DNA of 64,000 nucleotides, from the NCBI RefSeq assembly GCF_006542765.1, contig NZ_SKCD01000029.1, positions 1-64,000 of the forward strand, given 5' to 3'. This document shows positions 50,508 through 59,223 of the stretch, piece by piece. The notes under the pieces were generated by a model. That model made no database searches and was not told the origin of the DNA. It saw nothing but the letters and a program-made list of their open reading frames with translations. Each line of letters starts with the position of its first letter. The stretch's first letter is position 1. The translations under genes were made by a program, and so were the position numbers. This DNA is from Paenibacillus luteus. GTDB taxonomy: Bacteria > Bacillota > Bacilli > Paenibacillales > Paenibacillaceae.

Positions 50508-51613
50508 GCAACCCCTATTTATTATTGACGCCTGGGCCCTTATCGACAACGCCAACGGTTAAAGAGGCAATGCAAAAGGATTGGTGTACGTGGGATCAAG
50601 AATATAAAGCGATTGTTGAACAGATTCGTCAGCAGCTGCTAGAGGTTGGCTGTGCATCTAAGGATCATTATACGGCAGTGTTTATGCAGGGCAGCGGCAC
50701 CTTCGGTGTGGAAGCGACGCTTGGCTCGGTCATTCCGAGTGACGGCAAACTGCTAGTGCTGATAAACGGCGCTTATGGGAAGCGTATGGAGGACATTGCA
50801 AGGGTACTCTGCATCCCGCATCTTTCCCTCGAGTTTAAACCTAATGAACCGGTTGATCCGCTTGTTGTGGAAAGGAAGCTGATTGAGGAACCGTCGATTA
50901 CGCATGTGGCTATGGTCCATTGCGAGACGACGACAGGCATTTTAAATCCGCTTGAGGCGGTGATGGATGCCATTAAACGAAATCGTCGTCTAGCCATCAT
51001 CGATGCGATGAGCAGCTTTGGCGGAATTCCAATCGCAGTAGAAGAGCTGCAGATTGACTTTGTCATAAGCAGCGCGAATAAATGCATCCAAGGCGTTCCT
51101 GGCTTCAGCTTTATTCTATGCAAAAGGGATGAGCTCATGAAGTGCAAAGGGAGAGCACGCTCGTTATCGCTGGATTTGTATGATCAGTGGGAGACGATGG
51201 AAAAGGATTCCGGCAAATGGCGGTTCACTTCGCCAACGCACGTCGTACATGCTTTTAAGCAAGCGCTCAAGGAACTAGCGGAAGAGGGCGGGGTAGAAGC
51301 TCGCCATGAACGATATCGCACAAACCAGCAAATCGTCGTGGATGGGATGACGCAAGCTGGCTTCGAAGCCTACTTGCCAAAGGAGCTGCAGTCACCGCTT
51401 ATTACAACTTTCTTATATCCAACGCATATTCCGTTTACATTTGAGCATTTTTACAACTTTCTGAAGTTGGCTGGTTATGTCATTTATCCTGGTAAATTAA
51501 CAGATATTAATGTATTTCGCATTGGGAATATGGGAGATGTGCATGCAGAGGATATGGAACGTTTGATTGAGCACACATTACGTTTTGTGGGAGAGAGCAA
51601 TGATGAGAATTGA
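50504..51613 (+). CDS. phnW: 2-aminoethylphosphonate--pyruvate transaminase
   Basis: 369 residues, the usual PhnW length. It moves the amino group of 2-AEP to pyruvate, giving phosphonoacetaldehyde and alanine. LLLTPGPLSTTPTVKEAM at the start, FMQGSGTFGVEA, IDAMSSFGG and SSANKCIQG with PLP-binding Lys193 are characteristic. GGAGGAACT precedes the ATG. It overlaps phnX, which uses its product. Confidence 0.95.
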   Translation: MSNPYLLLTPGPLSTTPTVKEAMQKDWCTWDQEYKAIVEQIRQQLLEVGCASKDHYTAVFMQGSGTFGVEATLGSVIPSDGKLLVLINGAYGKRMEDIARVLCIPHLSLEFKPNEPVDPLVVERKLIEEPSITHVAMVHCETTTGILNPLEAVMDAIKRNRRLAIIDAMSSFGGIPIAVEELQIDFVISSANKCIQGVPGFSFILCKRDELMKCKGRARSLSLDLYDQWETMEKDSGKWRFTSPTHVVHAFKQALKELAEEGGVEARHERYRTNQQIVVDGMTQAGFEAYLPKELQSPLITTFLYPTHIPFTFEHFYNFLKLAGYVIYPGKLTDINVFRIGNMGDVHAEDMERLIEHTLRFVGESNDEN

Positions 51614-52424
51614 AGGCGTTATATTGGATTGGGCAGGAACGACAGTTGATTATGGCTGCTTTGCGCCGGTGCAGGTATTTAGCCATATTTTTGAGGAGAT
51701 CGGCATTCCATTAACGATGGAGGAAGTTCGCGCTCCTATGGGGCAATTGAAGTGGGATCACATTCAGTCTCTGCTGCAAATGCCAAGAATAGCAGCTGAA
51801 TTTCAAGCGAAATTCGGCCGCAGCTATTCGGAAGCGGATATTGATGAGCTGCATGAGCGGTTTGAGCCTAGACTGCTGGCCATACTCTCGCAATTCGGAG
51901 AGCCTAATCCCTATGTTGTAGAGACCGTAGACCTGCTCAGACGGCAAGGCTTGAAAATCGGTGCAACTACAGGCTATACCTCGGCCATGCTATCCATCGT
52001 GGCGAAAGCGGCTAAGCAAAACGGTTATGAGCCTGACCATTGGGTAACCCCTGATCTGGTTATGGATAAAGGCAGACCTTATCCTTACATGATCTATGAG
52101 AATATGAAGCAGCTTAGCCTGCGCCATCATGCGCAAGTGGTTAAGGTCGGAGATACAACCTCTGACATGCAAGAGGCGAATAGTGCTGGCGTGTGGGCGA
52201 TCGGTATCGTAAAAGGCAGCTCGATGCTCGGGTTAACGGAGGCCGAGGTGCAGCAGCTTTCGCCGGAGGAAGAACGTCATATGGTCGCTTCTGTGAGTAA
52301 GGCGTATAGGGAAGCAGGAGCGCATGCCGTTATCGAAGACATTTCTCAGCTGCCTGCGATGATTGAGCAAATCAATGAACGATTGATGAATAAGGAGCTG
52401 CCATATGGAAATCCGCATCAATAG
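51600..52424 (+). CDS. phnX: Phosphonoacetaldehyde hydrolase (phosphonatase)
   Basis: 274 residues, HAD superfamily. It splits phosphonoacetaldehyde into acetaldehyde and phosphate. Nucleophile Asp10 lies in LDWAGTT, the Schiff-base lysine (Lys51) in PMGQLKWDHI, and GDTTSDMQEA is the acidic motif. The start is ATG at 51600 or 51603, inside the phnW end, preceded by GGGAGAG; longer readings add unrelated residues. It overlaps the next gene by 20 bases, indicating translational coupling. Confidence 0.95.
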   Translation: MMRIEGVILDWAGTTVDYGCFAPVQVFSHIFEEIGIPLTMEEVRAPMGQLKWDHIQSLLQMPRIAAEFQAKFGRSYSEADIDELHERFEPRLLAILSQFGEPNPYVVETVDLLRRQGLKIGATTGYTSAMLSIVAKAAKQNGYEPDHWVTPDLVMDKGRPYPYMIYENMKQLSLRHHAQVVKVGDTTSDMQEANSAGVWAIGIVKGSSMLGLTEAEVQQLSPEEERHMVASVSKAYREAGAHAVIEDISQLPAMIEQINERLMNKELPYGNPHQ

Positions 52425-53763
52425 CCGCATAGAAGGAGATATCAATGGAACGGATGCCCGCCAAGCTTGGCAAGACGAGCATCTAAGCGAAGAGACGCTT
52501 GCTGTACTGGAACAGGACAGCAAGCTTTTTCTTCATCAGTCGATGTCTACGCCATGCTTAAATGCGATTGTAAAAGCAGAGGGCATCTACATTGAGGATC
52601 AAGATGGGCGCAAAGTAATTGATTTTCATGGAAACAGCGTTCACCAGGTTGGCTACAAAAACGAGTATGTGATGAATGCAATCATTGCTCAAATGCATCA
52701 GCTGCCGTTTCTGCCGCGCCGATATACGAGCCAGATTGCGATTAAACTGGCGCAGAAGCTAACCCAGCTGGCGCCGGGGGATTTAAACAAGGTGCTGTTT
52801 GCGCCAGGCGGCACCAGTGCGATTGGCATAGCGCTGAAGCTTGCGCGCCGGGCAACTGGCAAGCACAAAACGATTTCGACTTGGGATTCCTTCCATGGCG
52901 CAAGCTTGGATGCGATTTCCGTTGGAGGAGAAGCTGTATTCAGAAGCGGGATCGGGCCGCTGATGTCCGGAACGGAGCATATGATGCCCTATAACAGCTA
53001 TCGTTCAATCTTTGGCGAAGGAGAAGAGGCTAACAACCGGAATCTGGATTATTTAAGCTACATGCTAGAGAGAGAAGAGGATGTATGTGCGGTTATTCTT
53101 GAGCCGATTCGCAGCACGGATGTACAGATTCCGAGCATTGCTTATATGCAGCGCCTTCGTCAAATCTGCGATGAGTATGGCGTGCTGCTCATACTGGATG
53201 AAATACCGACGGCGCTCGGCCGTACGGGCACCATGTTCGTTCACGAGCATTATGGCATTGTGCCGGATATCGTCGTTATTGGCAAAGGGTTTGGCGGCGG
53301 GATTTTCCCAATGGCAGGCATTATCGCTAGAGAGCATCTCGATATTGCAGGCGATATTTCCCTTGGGCATTATACGCATGAGAAAAGCGCCGTAGGCTGC
53401 GCGGCTGCACTGGCCACCATTGAATTCATCGAAAAGGAAAACCTGCTTGAGCATGCACAAAATATGGAGCAATGGCTAATTGTTCAGCTTCGGAAGCTGC
53501 AGGAGAAGTATGCCGTCATAGGCGATGTTCGGGTGAAAGGGATGCTGGCCGCAATCGAACTCGTATCCGACCGGGAGACGAAAGAGAAGGAAGTTGTAGG
53601 TGCTGAAAAGGTTCTCTATGAATGCTTATCCCGCGGGCTTAGCTTTAAGGTGTCCAGCGGAAATGTGATTACGCTTGTTCCGCCATTAATAACAAGCGTG
53701 AAGCAAATGGAAGAAGCAATGGCCATTCTAGATCAAGCGCTTGAGCATGTATTCATCTCGTAA
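52405..53763 (+). CDS. pbfA: Class III PLP enzyme, PbfA-like (1-hydroxy-2-aminoethylphosphonate ammonia-lyase)
   Basis: 452 residues of the class III aminotransferase fold, with PLP Lys294 in VIGKGFGGG, DEIPTALGRTG, and FAPGGTSAIGIALKLARRAT. Proteins of this type linked to phnW/phnX were shown to eliminate ammonia from (R)-1-hydroxy-2-aminoethylphosphonate, giving phosphonoacetaldehyde. The WDSFHGASLDAISVGGEA segment fits that group as remembered. It begins inside phnX behind AAGGAG. Ordinary transaminase activity is the alternative, so the symbol is tentative. Confidence 0.8.
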   Translation: MEIRINSRIEGDINGTDARQAWQDEHLSEETLAVLEQDSKLFLHQSMSTPCLNAIVKAEGIYIEDQDGRKVIDFHGNSVHQVGYKNEYVMNAIIAQMHQLPFLPRRYTSQIAIKLAQKLTQLAPGDLNKVLFAPGGTSAIGIALKLARRATGKHKTISTWDSFHGASLDAISVGGEAVFRSGIGPLMSGTEHMMPYNSYRSIFGEGEEANNRNLDYLSYMLEREEDVCAVILEPIRSTDVQIPSIAYMQRLRQICDEYGVLLILDEIPTALGRTGTMFVHEHYGIVPDIVVIGKGFGGGIFPMAGIIAREHLDIAGDISLGHYTHEKSAVGCAAALATIEFIEKENLLEHAQNMEQWLIVQLRKLQEKYAVIGDVRVKGMLAAIELVSDRETKEKEVVGAEKVLYECLSRGLSFKVSSGNVITLVPPLITSVKQMEEAMAILDQALEHVFIS

Positions 53764-53834
53764 ATCTGATTGGTTAACTTGAAAACAACAACATCACAAT
53801 TAAAAAAATAATAAAACAATTTATTAATGTGTAA

Positions 53835-53864
53835 TTGACACAGTTTTTACAATTCTCCTTTATA
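53835..53864 (+). promoter_or_regulatory. Sigma-A promoter of the phosphonate-locus ABC importer
   Basis: TTGACA (53835-53840), 18 bases, TTTATA (53859-53864). It lies ~45 bases upstream of the binding protein start, so the importer has its own promoter besides any read-through from pbfA. Confidence 0.65.
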
Positions 53865-53911
53865 GTTTAGTTAAGCCAGTGAGAACTGGAAAACGAGGAG
53901 GGTTTACAAGA

Positions 53912-55291
53912 ATGAAGAAGCTTGCACTTGGATTAGTTAGTGTAATAACAAGTATGACATTGTTAGCAGGATGTAGTACAGGCTCAAATTCTGGCGTTGC
54001 TGCAAATGGCGGCGCAGAAGCTTCTAGCAATGGCGAGAAAATGAAAGAAGTCGTCATCTCCGTTCGCGAGAACACATGGGGAGCGCGGAAGGATAATTTC
54101 CTAGAAGCAGAAAAACGCGTGAACGAAGAACTAAAGGCGGAGAATGTACAAATAAAAATAGACTGGTGGCCTGGCATTGGCGATGATGAGCTGATCTTGC
54201 AGGCACAAGCGAATAAGGTAGCCGATGTATTTATTAACTCCAGCGTGGATATTGGGTGGCAGTTAAATGCCGGACTCATTCGCGATGTAGACTGGGTTGG
54301 AACATCTGACGTGTTCAAAAACATGCCGGAATCCTACAATAACATCATGAAATACGAAGACCACTACTACGGCGTTATTCAGGATATGGATGCCTCTCCC
54401 GTATTCATTAGCCGGAAAGCGTTGGAGGGCCTTGGATGGACAGCCGCACAAATCGATGAGTTGAAGGCTCGCGTGGATGCTGGCATCTTTACCTTCGGAG
54501 AGCTGGTTGATCTTGCAGATGAGGCTGCAAAGCAGAAGCTAGTCAAAATCGGCTTCGGAGTTGAGGATACAAGGTTTGAAGGCTGGAACTATACATTCGA
54601 CAACTATAATTATAGTGCGGAAGAGAACAAGATGGTGCTGTCGAAAAACACAGAGAAGGTTTATGAATTTTGGCAGGATGCGAAGCAGCGCGGCGTAGTT
54701 ACGGAGGGCATTGCTGAGATCGATACGGACAAGGCTGCCGAGCTGTTCATTAAAGGCGAACTGTTCGCTGAATTTGCCCGTACGGAATTCTATCAAGTGA
54801 TGCGTACGCAGCTTGGCATGGATGAGGACTTGACTGGTTATGAAGCTTGGTTTAAGGAAAATGCGATTTGGATTCCGGTTCCTTCGGTAGAGCAAGGCGG
54901 AAAACCTGTGTCCTACAGCAACCCTGCATTGGTCTACGTAGGAGCTAAGGTTGACGACGAGAAGATGCCGTATGTTCAGAAGCTGATTGAGCACGTACTG
55001 GATGCAGACCTGCAAATTAATCATACGCTAAAAAGCGGTAAGCTTCCTGTAACAGCTGCTGCACAAGAAGACCCGCGCTTCCAAGAAATGAGCTTCTATA
55101 AAGATCATGCTTACTTAATCGAGTTTACCAAAACGCGTCCGGCCCAAATGGATTATGCGGTCTATATGAAATCGTTCACGCTTGGCATTGATGCCATTCT
55201 GACCAAAGGCCAAACCGCAGCTCAAGCGTTTGAGCTATTCCAGAAGGATGTCAAACAAAACGTACCAGCGGACAGTCTCATTGTAGAATAA
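53912..55291 (+). CDS. ABC transporter substrate-binding lipoprotein (family 1 type)
   Basis: 459 residues from the ATG at 53912. The lipobox is LLAGC with Cys21. It has the length and layout of carbohydrate-type binding proteins (VVISVRENTWGARKD, later a conserved WWPGIGDDE). GAGGAGGG precedes the ATG. Its position directly after phnW-phnX-pbfA suggests a phosphonate ligand. The family is that of sugar and glycerophosphodiester importers, not the small PhnD/PhnS binding proteins, so a conjugated phosphonate is plausible (inference). Confidence 0.88.
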   Translation: MKKLALGLVSVITSMTLLAGCSTGSNSGVAANGGAEASSNGEKMKEVVISVRENTWGARKDNFLEAEKRVNEELKAENVQIKIDWWPGIGDDELILQAQANKVADVFINSSVDIGWQLNAGLIRDVDWVGTSDVFKNMPESYNNIMKYEDHYYGVIQDMDASPVFISRKALEGLGWTAAQIDELKARVDAGIFTFGELVDLADEAAKQKLVKIGFGVEDTRFEGWNYTFDNYNYSAEENKMVLSKNTEKVYEFWQDAKQRGVVTEGIAEIDTDKAAELFIKGELFAEFARTEFYQVMRTQLGMDEDLTGYEAWFKENAIWIPVPSVEQGGKPVSYSNPALVYVGAKVDDEKMPYVQKLIEHVLDADLQINHTLKSGKLPVTAAAQEDPRFQEMSFYKDHAYLIEFTKTRPAQMDYAVYMKSFTLGIDAILTKGQTAAQAFELFQKDVKQNVPADSLIVE

Positions 55292-55303
55292 CGATGATAC
55301 CGA

Positions 55304-55334
55304 GAAGGTGCTCTGCTTATTAGAGCGCCTTTCC
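55304..55334 (+). terminator. Intra-operon hairpin after the binding protein gene
   Basis: AAGGTGCTCT pairs with AGAGCGCCTT (one G-T pair) and is followed by TCC, without a long T-run. It is a likely partial terminator or 3' stabiliser for the binding protein message. Confidence 0.55.
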
Positions 55335-55372
55335 GTATATTTTGCTTATAGGAAGCAGGTGCAGATCTCATT

Positions 55373-56311
55373 ATGGAGATCCCAGTGACTTTAGCCAAGA
55401 AGCCTTACAAGAAGCCTTTAGCCAAAAAAATGTATCCATACTTTTTCATTATGCCCTTTGCGCTGCTCGTGCTCGTATTTTTCATTCTTCCAGCGATTGC
55501 GACCATCATGATGTCCTTCACGGATTTGAATGCATCAATGAAAATCAATTTTGTTGGCTTCGATAATTTCAAACGGATTTTTACCGATTACAGCATGCCC
55601 CAAATTTTATGGAACACTGTTTTGTTTGCCGTTATTACACTTGTATTCTCTTTGTTTTTTGGTTTGTTTATATCGATCGCAACCCAGTATTTCTTAAAGG
55701 GCAAATTGGCGGCAGTCATTTATCGTGTCCTATGGTTAATTCCGAGCATCATTCCTGCTGTTGTATATGTGACGTTCTGGAAGTATTTATTCGACCCTAC
55801 GGGGGATGGGCTTATCAATAAGGTTCTACATCTTTTCCAGCCAGAAGGCGATCCCATTTCGTGGTTTACAAAAATCGCGATGGCAATCGTAATCATTGCA
55901 ACGATCGTTTCTACAACTTCAGGAGGCATGATTCTATTATCGGCTGCAATCAGCTCCATACCTGAGGATCTGTATAAGGCTGCCAAAGTAGATGGAGCAA
56001 GCGAGAAATCGGTCATTACCAAAATCATTCTTCCTTCATTAAAGTGGCCGTTAATGTATATTACGATATCAGATCTCATCGGCTTTGTGTCCTCCTACTT
56101 CTTCATCCTGCTGCTGACCAATGGCGGACCTATGCGAGACACGACAACGTTATCTCTATACGCGTACCAGCAGGCTTTTAATTTGAAATATTATGGATAC
56201 GGCGCTGCTCTTTCACTGCTGGTTGTGCTGATCTCGCTTATTTTGACATTATGGCTGCTGAGGCTGTTTGATTTCGATGAAATGATCAAGCCATCGCGCA
56301 TTGAGGATTAG
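55373..56311 (+). CDS. ABC transporter permease, MalF/UgpA type
   Basis: 312 residues, six membrane helices (YFFIMPFALLVLVFFILPAI at the first) and the EAA loop (KAAKVDGASEKSVITKIILP). The start is uncertain: the ATG at 55373 has only a distant AGGTG. It forms the channel with the next gene, nine bases downstream. Confidence 0.92.
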   Translation: MEIPVTLAKKPYKKPLAKKMYPYFFIMPFALLVLVFFILPAIATIMMSFTDLNASMKINFVGFDNFKRIFTDYSMPQILWNTVLFAVITLVFSLFFGLFISIATQYFLKGKLAAVIYRVLWLIPSIIPAVVYVTFWKYLFDPTGDGLINKVLHLFQPEGDPISWFTKIAMAIVIIATIVSTTSGGMILLSAAISSIPEDLYKAAKVDGASEKSVITKIILPSLKWPLMYITISDLIGFVSSYFFILLLTNGGPMRDTTTLSLYAYQQAFNLKYYGYGAALSLLVVLISLILTLWLLRLFDFDEMIKPSRIED

Positions 56312-56320
56312 GAGGCCATT

Positions 56321-57151
56321 ATGTCGACAAGTATTGCAAAAAAACTGCTCGTACACACGTATATGCTGCTCTTTACGATGCCTATCATTGGAATGATTAT
56401 CTGGTATTTTCTCTCAGCTACTTTTAATGGCACAACGGGGCAATTTACGCTGGAGAACTTCAATTTTGTAAAAGAGCCAATCGAATATGCAGGTGTTGTT
56501 CTGCCGGCGATTTGGCCCATCGTACTTAATACATTAGTCTATTCGATTCTAATTGTTATCATTGAAGTCGGCATTGCTGTACCCACTGCCTATGCATTCT
56601 CCAGGCTTGATTTCACAGGCAAGCTGGCTGCTATGAAGTTTCTGTTCCTAATGCGCTCCTTCCCAGGTATTACGCTCATTATCGCTACGTTTTTTATCCT
56701 CGTTCAAATGAATTTGGTGAATACGTATATAGGCGTTATTCTCGTTGCCATTACGGGATCATTGCCAGGTCGTGTGTATATTATGAAAGGCTTCTTCGAT
56801 GAAGTGCCTTGGGATTTGGAATGGGCGGCCATGGTAGATGGATGCTCGAGATTTCGTGCCCTCATGAAAGTACTCGTACCGTACGTTTTACCGGGCATTG
56901 GAGCGATATCCGTGTTCTCCTTCTTGGGCGCCTACGGCGAATGGTTTCTGTTCAAGCTATTTATCTTCGATGACAATATGCTGACACTGGCCGGTTATCT
57001 ATCTCGCTTGGTCACGAAGGAAAATGTCATTTTGAACTACGGATTAATTACGGCGATTGGTTTGTTTTATACGATCCCGCTAGTCGTTTTCTATATCTTT
57101 ACCCAGAAAGTATTTCTGAAGATCAATATGGGAGGAGCAAAGCAGGTATGA
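56321..57151 (+). CDS. ABC transporter permease, MalG/UgpE type
   Basis: 276 residues with six membrane helices, the RSFPGITLIIATFFIL segment and the EAA loop (WAAMVDGCSRFRALMKVLVP). TAGGAGG precedes the ATG. It overlaps the ATPase gene by four bases (ATGA). Confidence 0.92.
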   Translation: MSTSIAKKLLVHTYMLLFTMPIIGMIIWYFLSATFNGTTGQFTLENFNFVKEPIEYAGVVLPAIWPIVLNTLVYSILIVIIEVGIAVPTAYAFSRLDFTGKLAAMKFLFLMRSFPGITLIIATFFILVQMNLVNTYIGVILVAITGSLPGRVYIMKGFFDEVPWDLEWAAMVDGCSRFRALMKVLVPYVLPGIGAISVFSFLGAYGEWFLFKLFIFDDNMLTLAGYLSRLVTKENVILNYGLITAIGLFYTIPLVVFYIFTQKVFLKINMGGAKQV

Positions 57152-58263
57152 TTTCTCTTAAAAATATCGTAAAAGATTATGATGGTAAGCAAATCGGAAG
57201 CCGCGCGGTTGACGGATTGAATCTCGAAATTGCAAAGGGTGAGTTTGTTGCGCTGCTAGGCCCATCTGGCTGCGGAAAAACGACAACGCTAATGATGCTG
57301 GCAGGGCTGCTGAAGCCAACCTCCGGTGAAATTTATTTCAAGGATAAGCTGGTCAATCATGTGGAACCGAAGGATCGGAATATTGGGATGGTGTTTCAAT
57401 CCTACGCGTTGTATCCTCATTTGACGGTTCGTGACAACATTGCATTCCCGCTTCGCGAGCGGAAGATGGCTAAGAAGGAAGCCTATGAACGTGCACTCGC
57501 AACGAGTAAAATATTGCAGATCGATCATCTGCTCGACCGCAAGCCTTCGCAGCTGTCAGGCGGTCAGCAGCAGCGTGTCGCCATGGCGCGCGCGTTGTCC
57601 AAGGACCCGGAAATTCTACTGCTGGATGAGCCGATGTCAAATTTGGACTCGCGATTAAAGCTGGATGTCCGGGACGAAATTCGCAAAATCCAGCGTAAAT
57701 TAGGCGTCACGACGATTATTGTTACGCATGACCAGGAGGAAGCTTTAGCGATCTCCGATCGCGTAGCCATTCTTAATGGCGGAAAAATTCAGCAATACGC
57801 GCCTCCGAATGAGCTGTTCAATCATCCCTCTAATCTGTTTGTTGGCAGCTTTCTAGGCAATCCGCCTATGAACCTGATTGACGGAGTCTTAGAGAAGAGA
57901 GACGAACAACAGTGGGTGAAGACGAAGCTGTTCGAACTGGAAATTCCACAGTCGCGCAGGCTGGAGGCGCAGCATATCGGGAAAGAGGTCAAGCTTGGCA
58001 TACGCCCGCATGATTTGTTCATTACAGATCAGCCAAATGAAGCAGCGATTAGACTGCAAATTGATCTGATTGAGCATCTAGGCAATGGGCAATTAATCAA
58101 ACTGACGGATCCCGCTGGTAAGTCCGATATGATGATTCGTCTGCTGACGGATAATGAGAAGCAGCTAAAGGAACGCGAGGCGATCTCAATCGGCATAAAG
58201 CCGAATAAATTTCATCTGTTCGATATGACAGACGAAGGGCGCAATTTGCTGCAGTTTCAATAG
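57148..58263 (+). CDS. ABC transporter ATP-binding protein, UgpC/MalK type
   Basis: 371 residues. Walker A GPSGCGKTT (38-46), Q-loop in MVFQSYALYPHLTV, signature LSGGQQQRVAMARAL, Walker B ILLLDEP, and His in VTHDQEEA. The ~130-residue C-terminal TOBE-type regulatory domain is present. It powers the two preceding permeases. As the only sugar-type ATPase in the window it might also serve the incomplete mannoside importer at 39955, which is speculative. Confidence 0.94.
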   Translation: MISLKNIVKDYDGKQIGSRAVDGLNLEIAKGEFVALLGPSGCGKTTTLMMLAGLLKPTSGEIYFKDKLVNHVEPKDRNIGMVFQSYALYPHLTVRDNIAFPLRERKMAKKEAYERALATSKILQIDHLLDRKPSQLSGGQQQRVAMARALSKDPEILLLDEPMSNLDSRLKLDVRDEIRKIQRKLGVTTIIVTHDQEEALAISDRVAILNGGKIQQYAPPNELFNHPSNLFVGSFLGNPPMNLIDGVLEKRDEQQWVKTKLFELEIPQSRRLEAQHIGKEVKLGIRPHDLFITDQPNEAAIRLQIDLIEHLGNGQLIKLTDPAGKSDMMIRLLTDNEKQLKEREAISIGIKPNKFHLFDMTDEGRNLLQFQ

Positions 58264-58281
58264 AAGGAGAAGGAGTAAAGA

Positions 58282-59085
58282 ATGACAATACCACATCTCT
58301 TAATCGATCAGCATGTGCATTCCAATTATTCACCTGACTCGAACTCAACCCTGGAAGAGCTTGTTCGATCTTCGCTTGCGCTTGGGAAGGCTGCTATCTA
58401 TACGACAGACCATATAGAATATGATTGTAAATATTTCAAGCAGGATGTTCAGATTGACTGGGAGAGCTACCATAAAGAAATGGAAGAGCTGTTACGGCAT
58501 TATGCCATTGAGATTCGCAAAGGCGTTGAGGTCGGCTTTCGAAGCGATTATAAAGACATCATAAATGACTATTTGGCTCAGCATGAGTTTGACGTTATTT
58601 TGTTGTCTGCGCATAATGACGGAAGGCTGGATTTCTCCGAAAAGGCTTTTCATGACAAGCCGATTCAGCAGCGGCTAAAGCATTATTTTACACATGTGCG
58701 AGAGGCTGTCGACCAGATGGACAATTACGATATCGTAGCTCATTTGGATTATATGGTGAGGTATACGACATTTCCGGTGTACGAAGAGGATATCGCTGCT
58801 TGCAAGCCTATTTTGTACGATATATTGAAGCTAATATTGGAGAAGCAAAAGGTTCTTGAACTGAATACGACCGGACTATATCGGCAAGGCTGGATTCATC
58901 CTCATTCGTATATTCTCGACATGTATTTAGATTTAGGCGGCAGAGCCGTATCCATCGGCTCGGATGCCCATCAGGTCGGGCATCTCGAGCAAGGCTTTGC
59001 AGAAGCTATCGAGCTGCTGCATAGCAAAGGGATTCGAGAGGTGGTGCAATTTAAGGGAAGAATCCCCTATTCCGTATCGATATAA
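58282..59085 (+). CDS. PHP-domain phosphatase, HisJ-like
   Basis: 267 residues. DQHVHSNYSPDS, TTDHIEY, the GVEVGF segment, SAHND, AHLDYMVRY and GSDAH are the metal-binding motifs of PHP phosphoesterases of the histidinol-phosphatase type. It is a different subfamily from the pair at 48556 and 49533. It follows the ATPase gene by 18 bases (AAGGAGAAGGAG site), so it is the last gene of the importer operon. No his genes are near, so a role on imported phosphonate or phosphate esters is more likely than histidine synthesis (inference). Confidence 0.82.
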   Translation: MTIPHLLIDQHVHSNYSPDSNSTLEELVRSSLALGKAAIYTTDHIEYDCKYFKQDVQIDWESYHKEMEELLRHYAIEIRKGVEVGFRSDYKDIINDYLAQHEFDVILLSAHNDGRLDFSEKAFHDKPIQQRLKHYFTHVREAVDQMDNYDIVAHLDYMVRYTTFPVYEEDIAACKPILYDILKLILEKQKVLELNTTGLYRQGWIHPHSYILDMYLDLGGRAVSIGSDAHQVGHLEQGFAEAIELLHSKGIREVVQFKGRIPYSVSI

Positions 59086-59136
59086 GTTGGACTACAATGT
59101 CTAGTTTGGCTGACAAAGATAGATATTCACAGCTTC

Positions 59137-59168
59137 TTAACTTGAAGTTAACACTAGCATGACCATGC
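59137..59168 (+). promoter_or_regulatory. Two adjacent palindromes upstream of the UMF1 transporter
   Basis: TTAACTTGAAGTTAA (59137-59151) is a perfect 15-base palindrome around a central G. GCATGACCATGC (59157-59168) has perfect five-base arms. They lie ~55 bases upstream of the transporter start, suggesting control by one or two regulators; MerR-type spacing is possible but unproven. Confidence 0.5.
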
Positions 59169-59223
59169 TCCCCTACTGACATGTTAAAATTGCGAAGATT
59201 GACGAGATAGGGGAGAGGTATAC

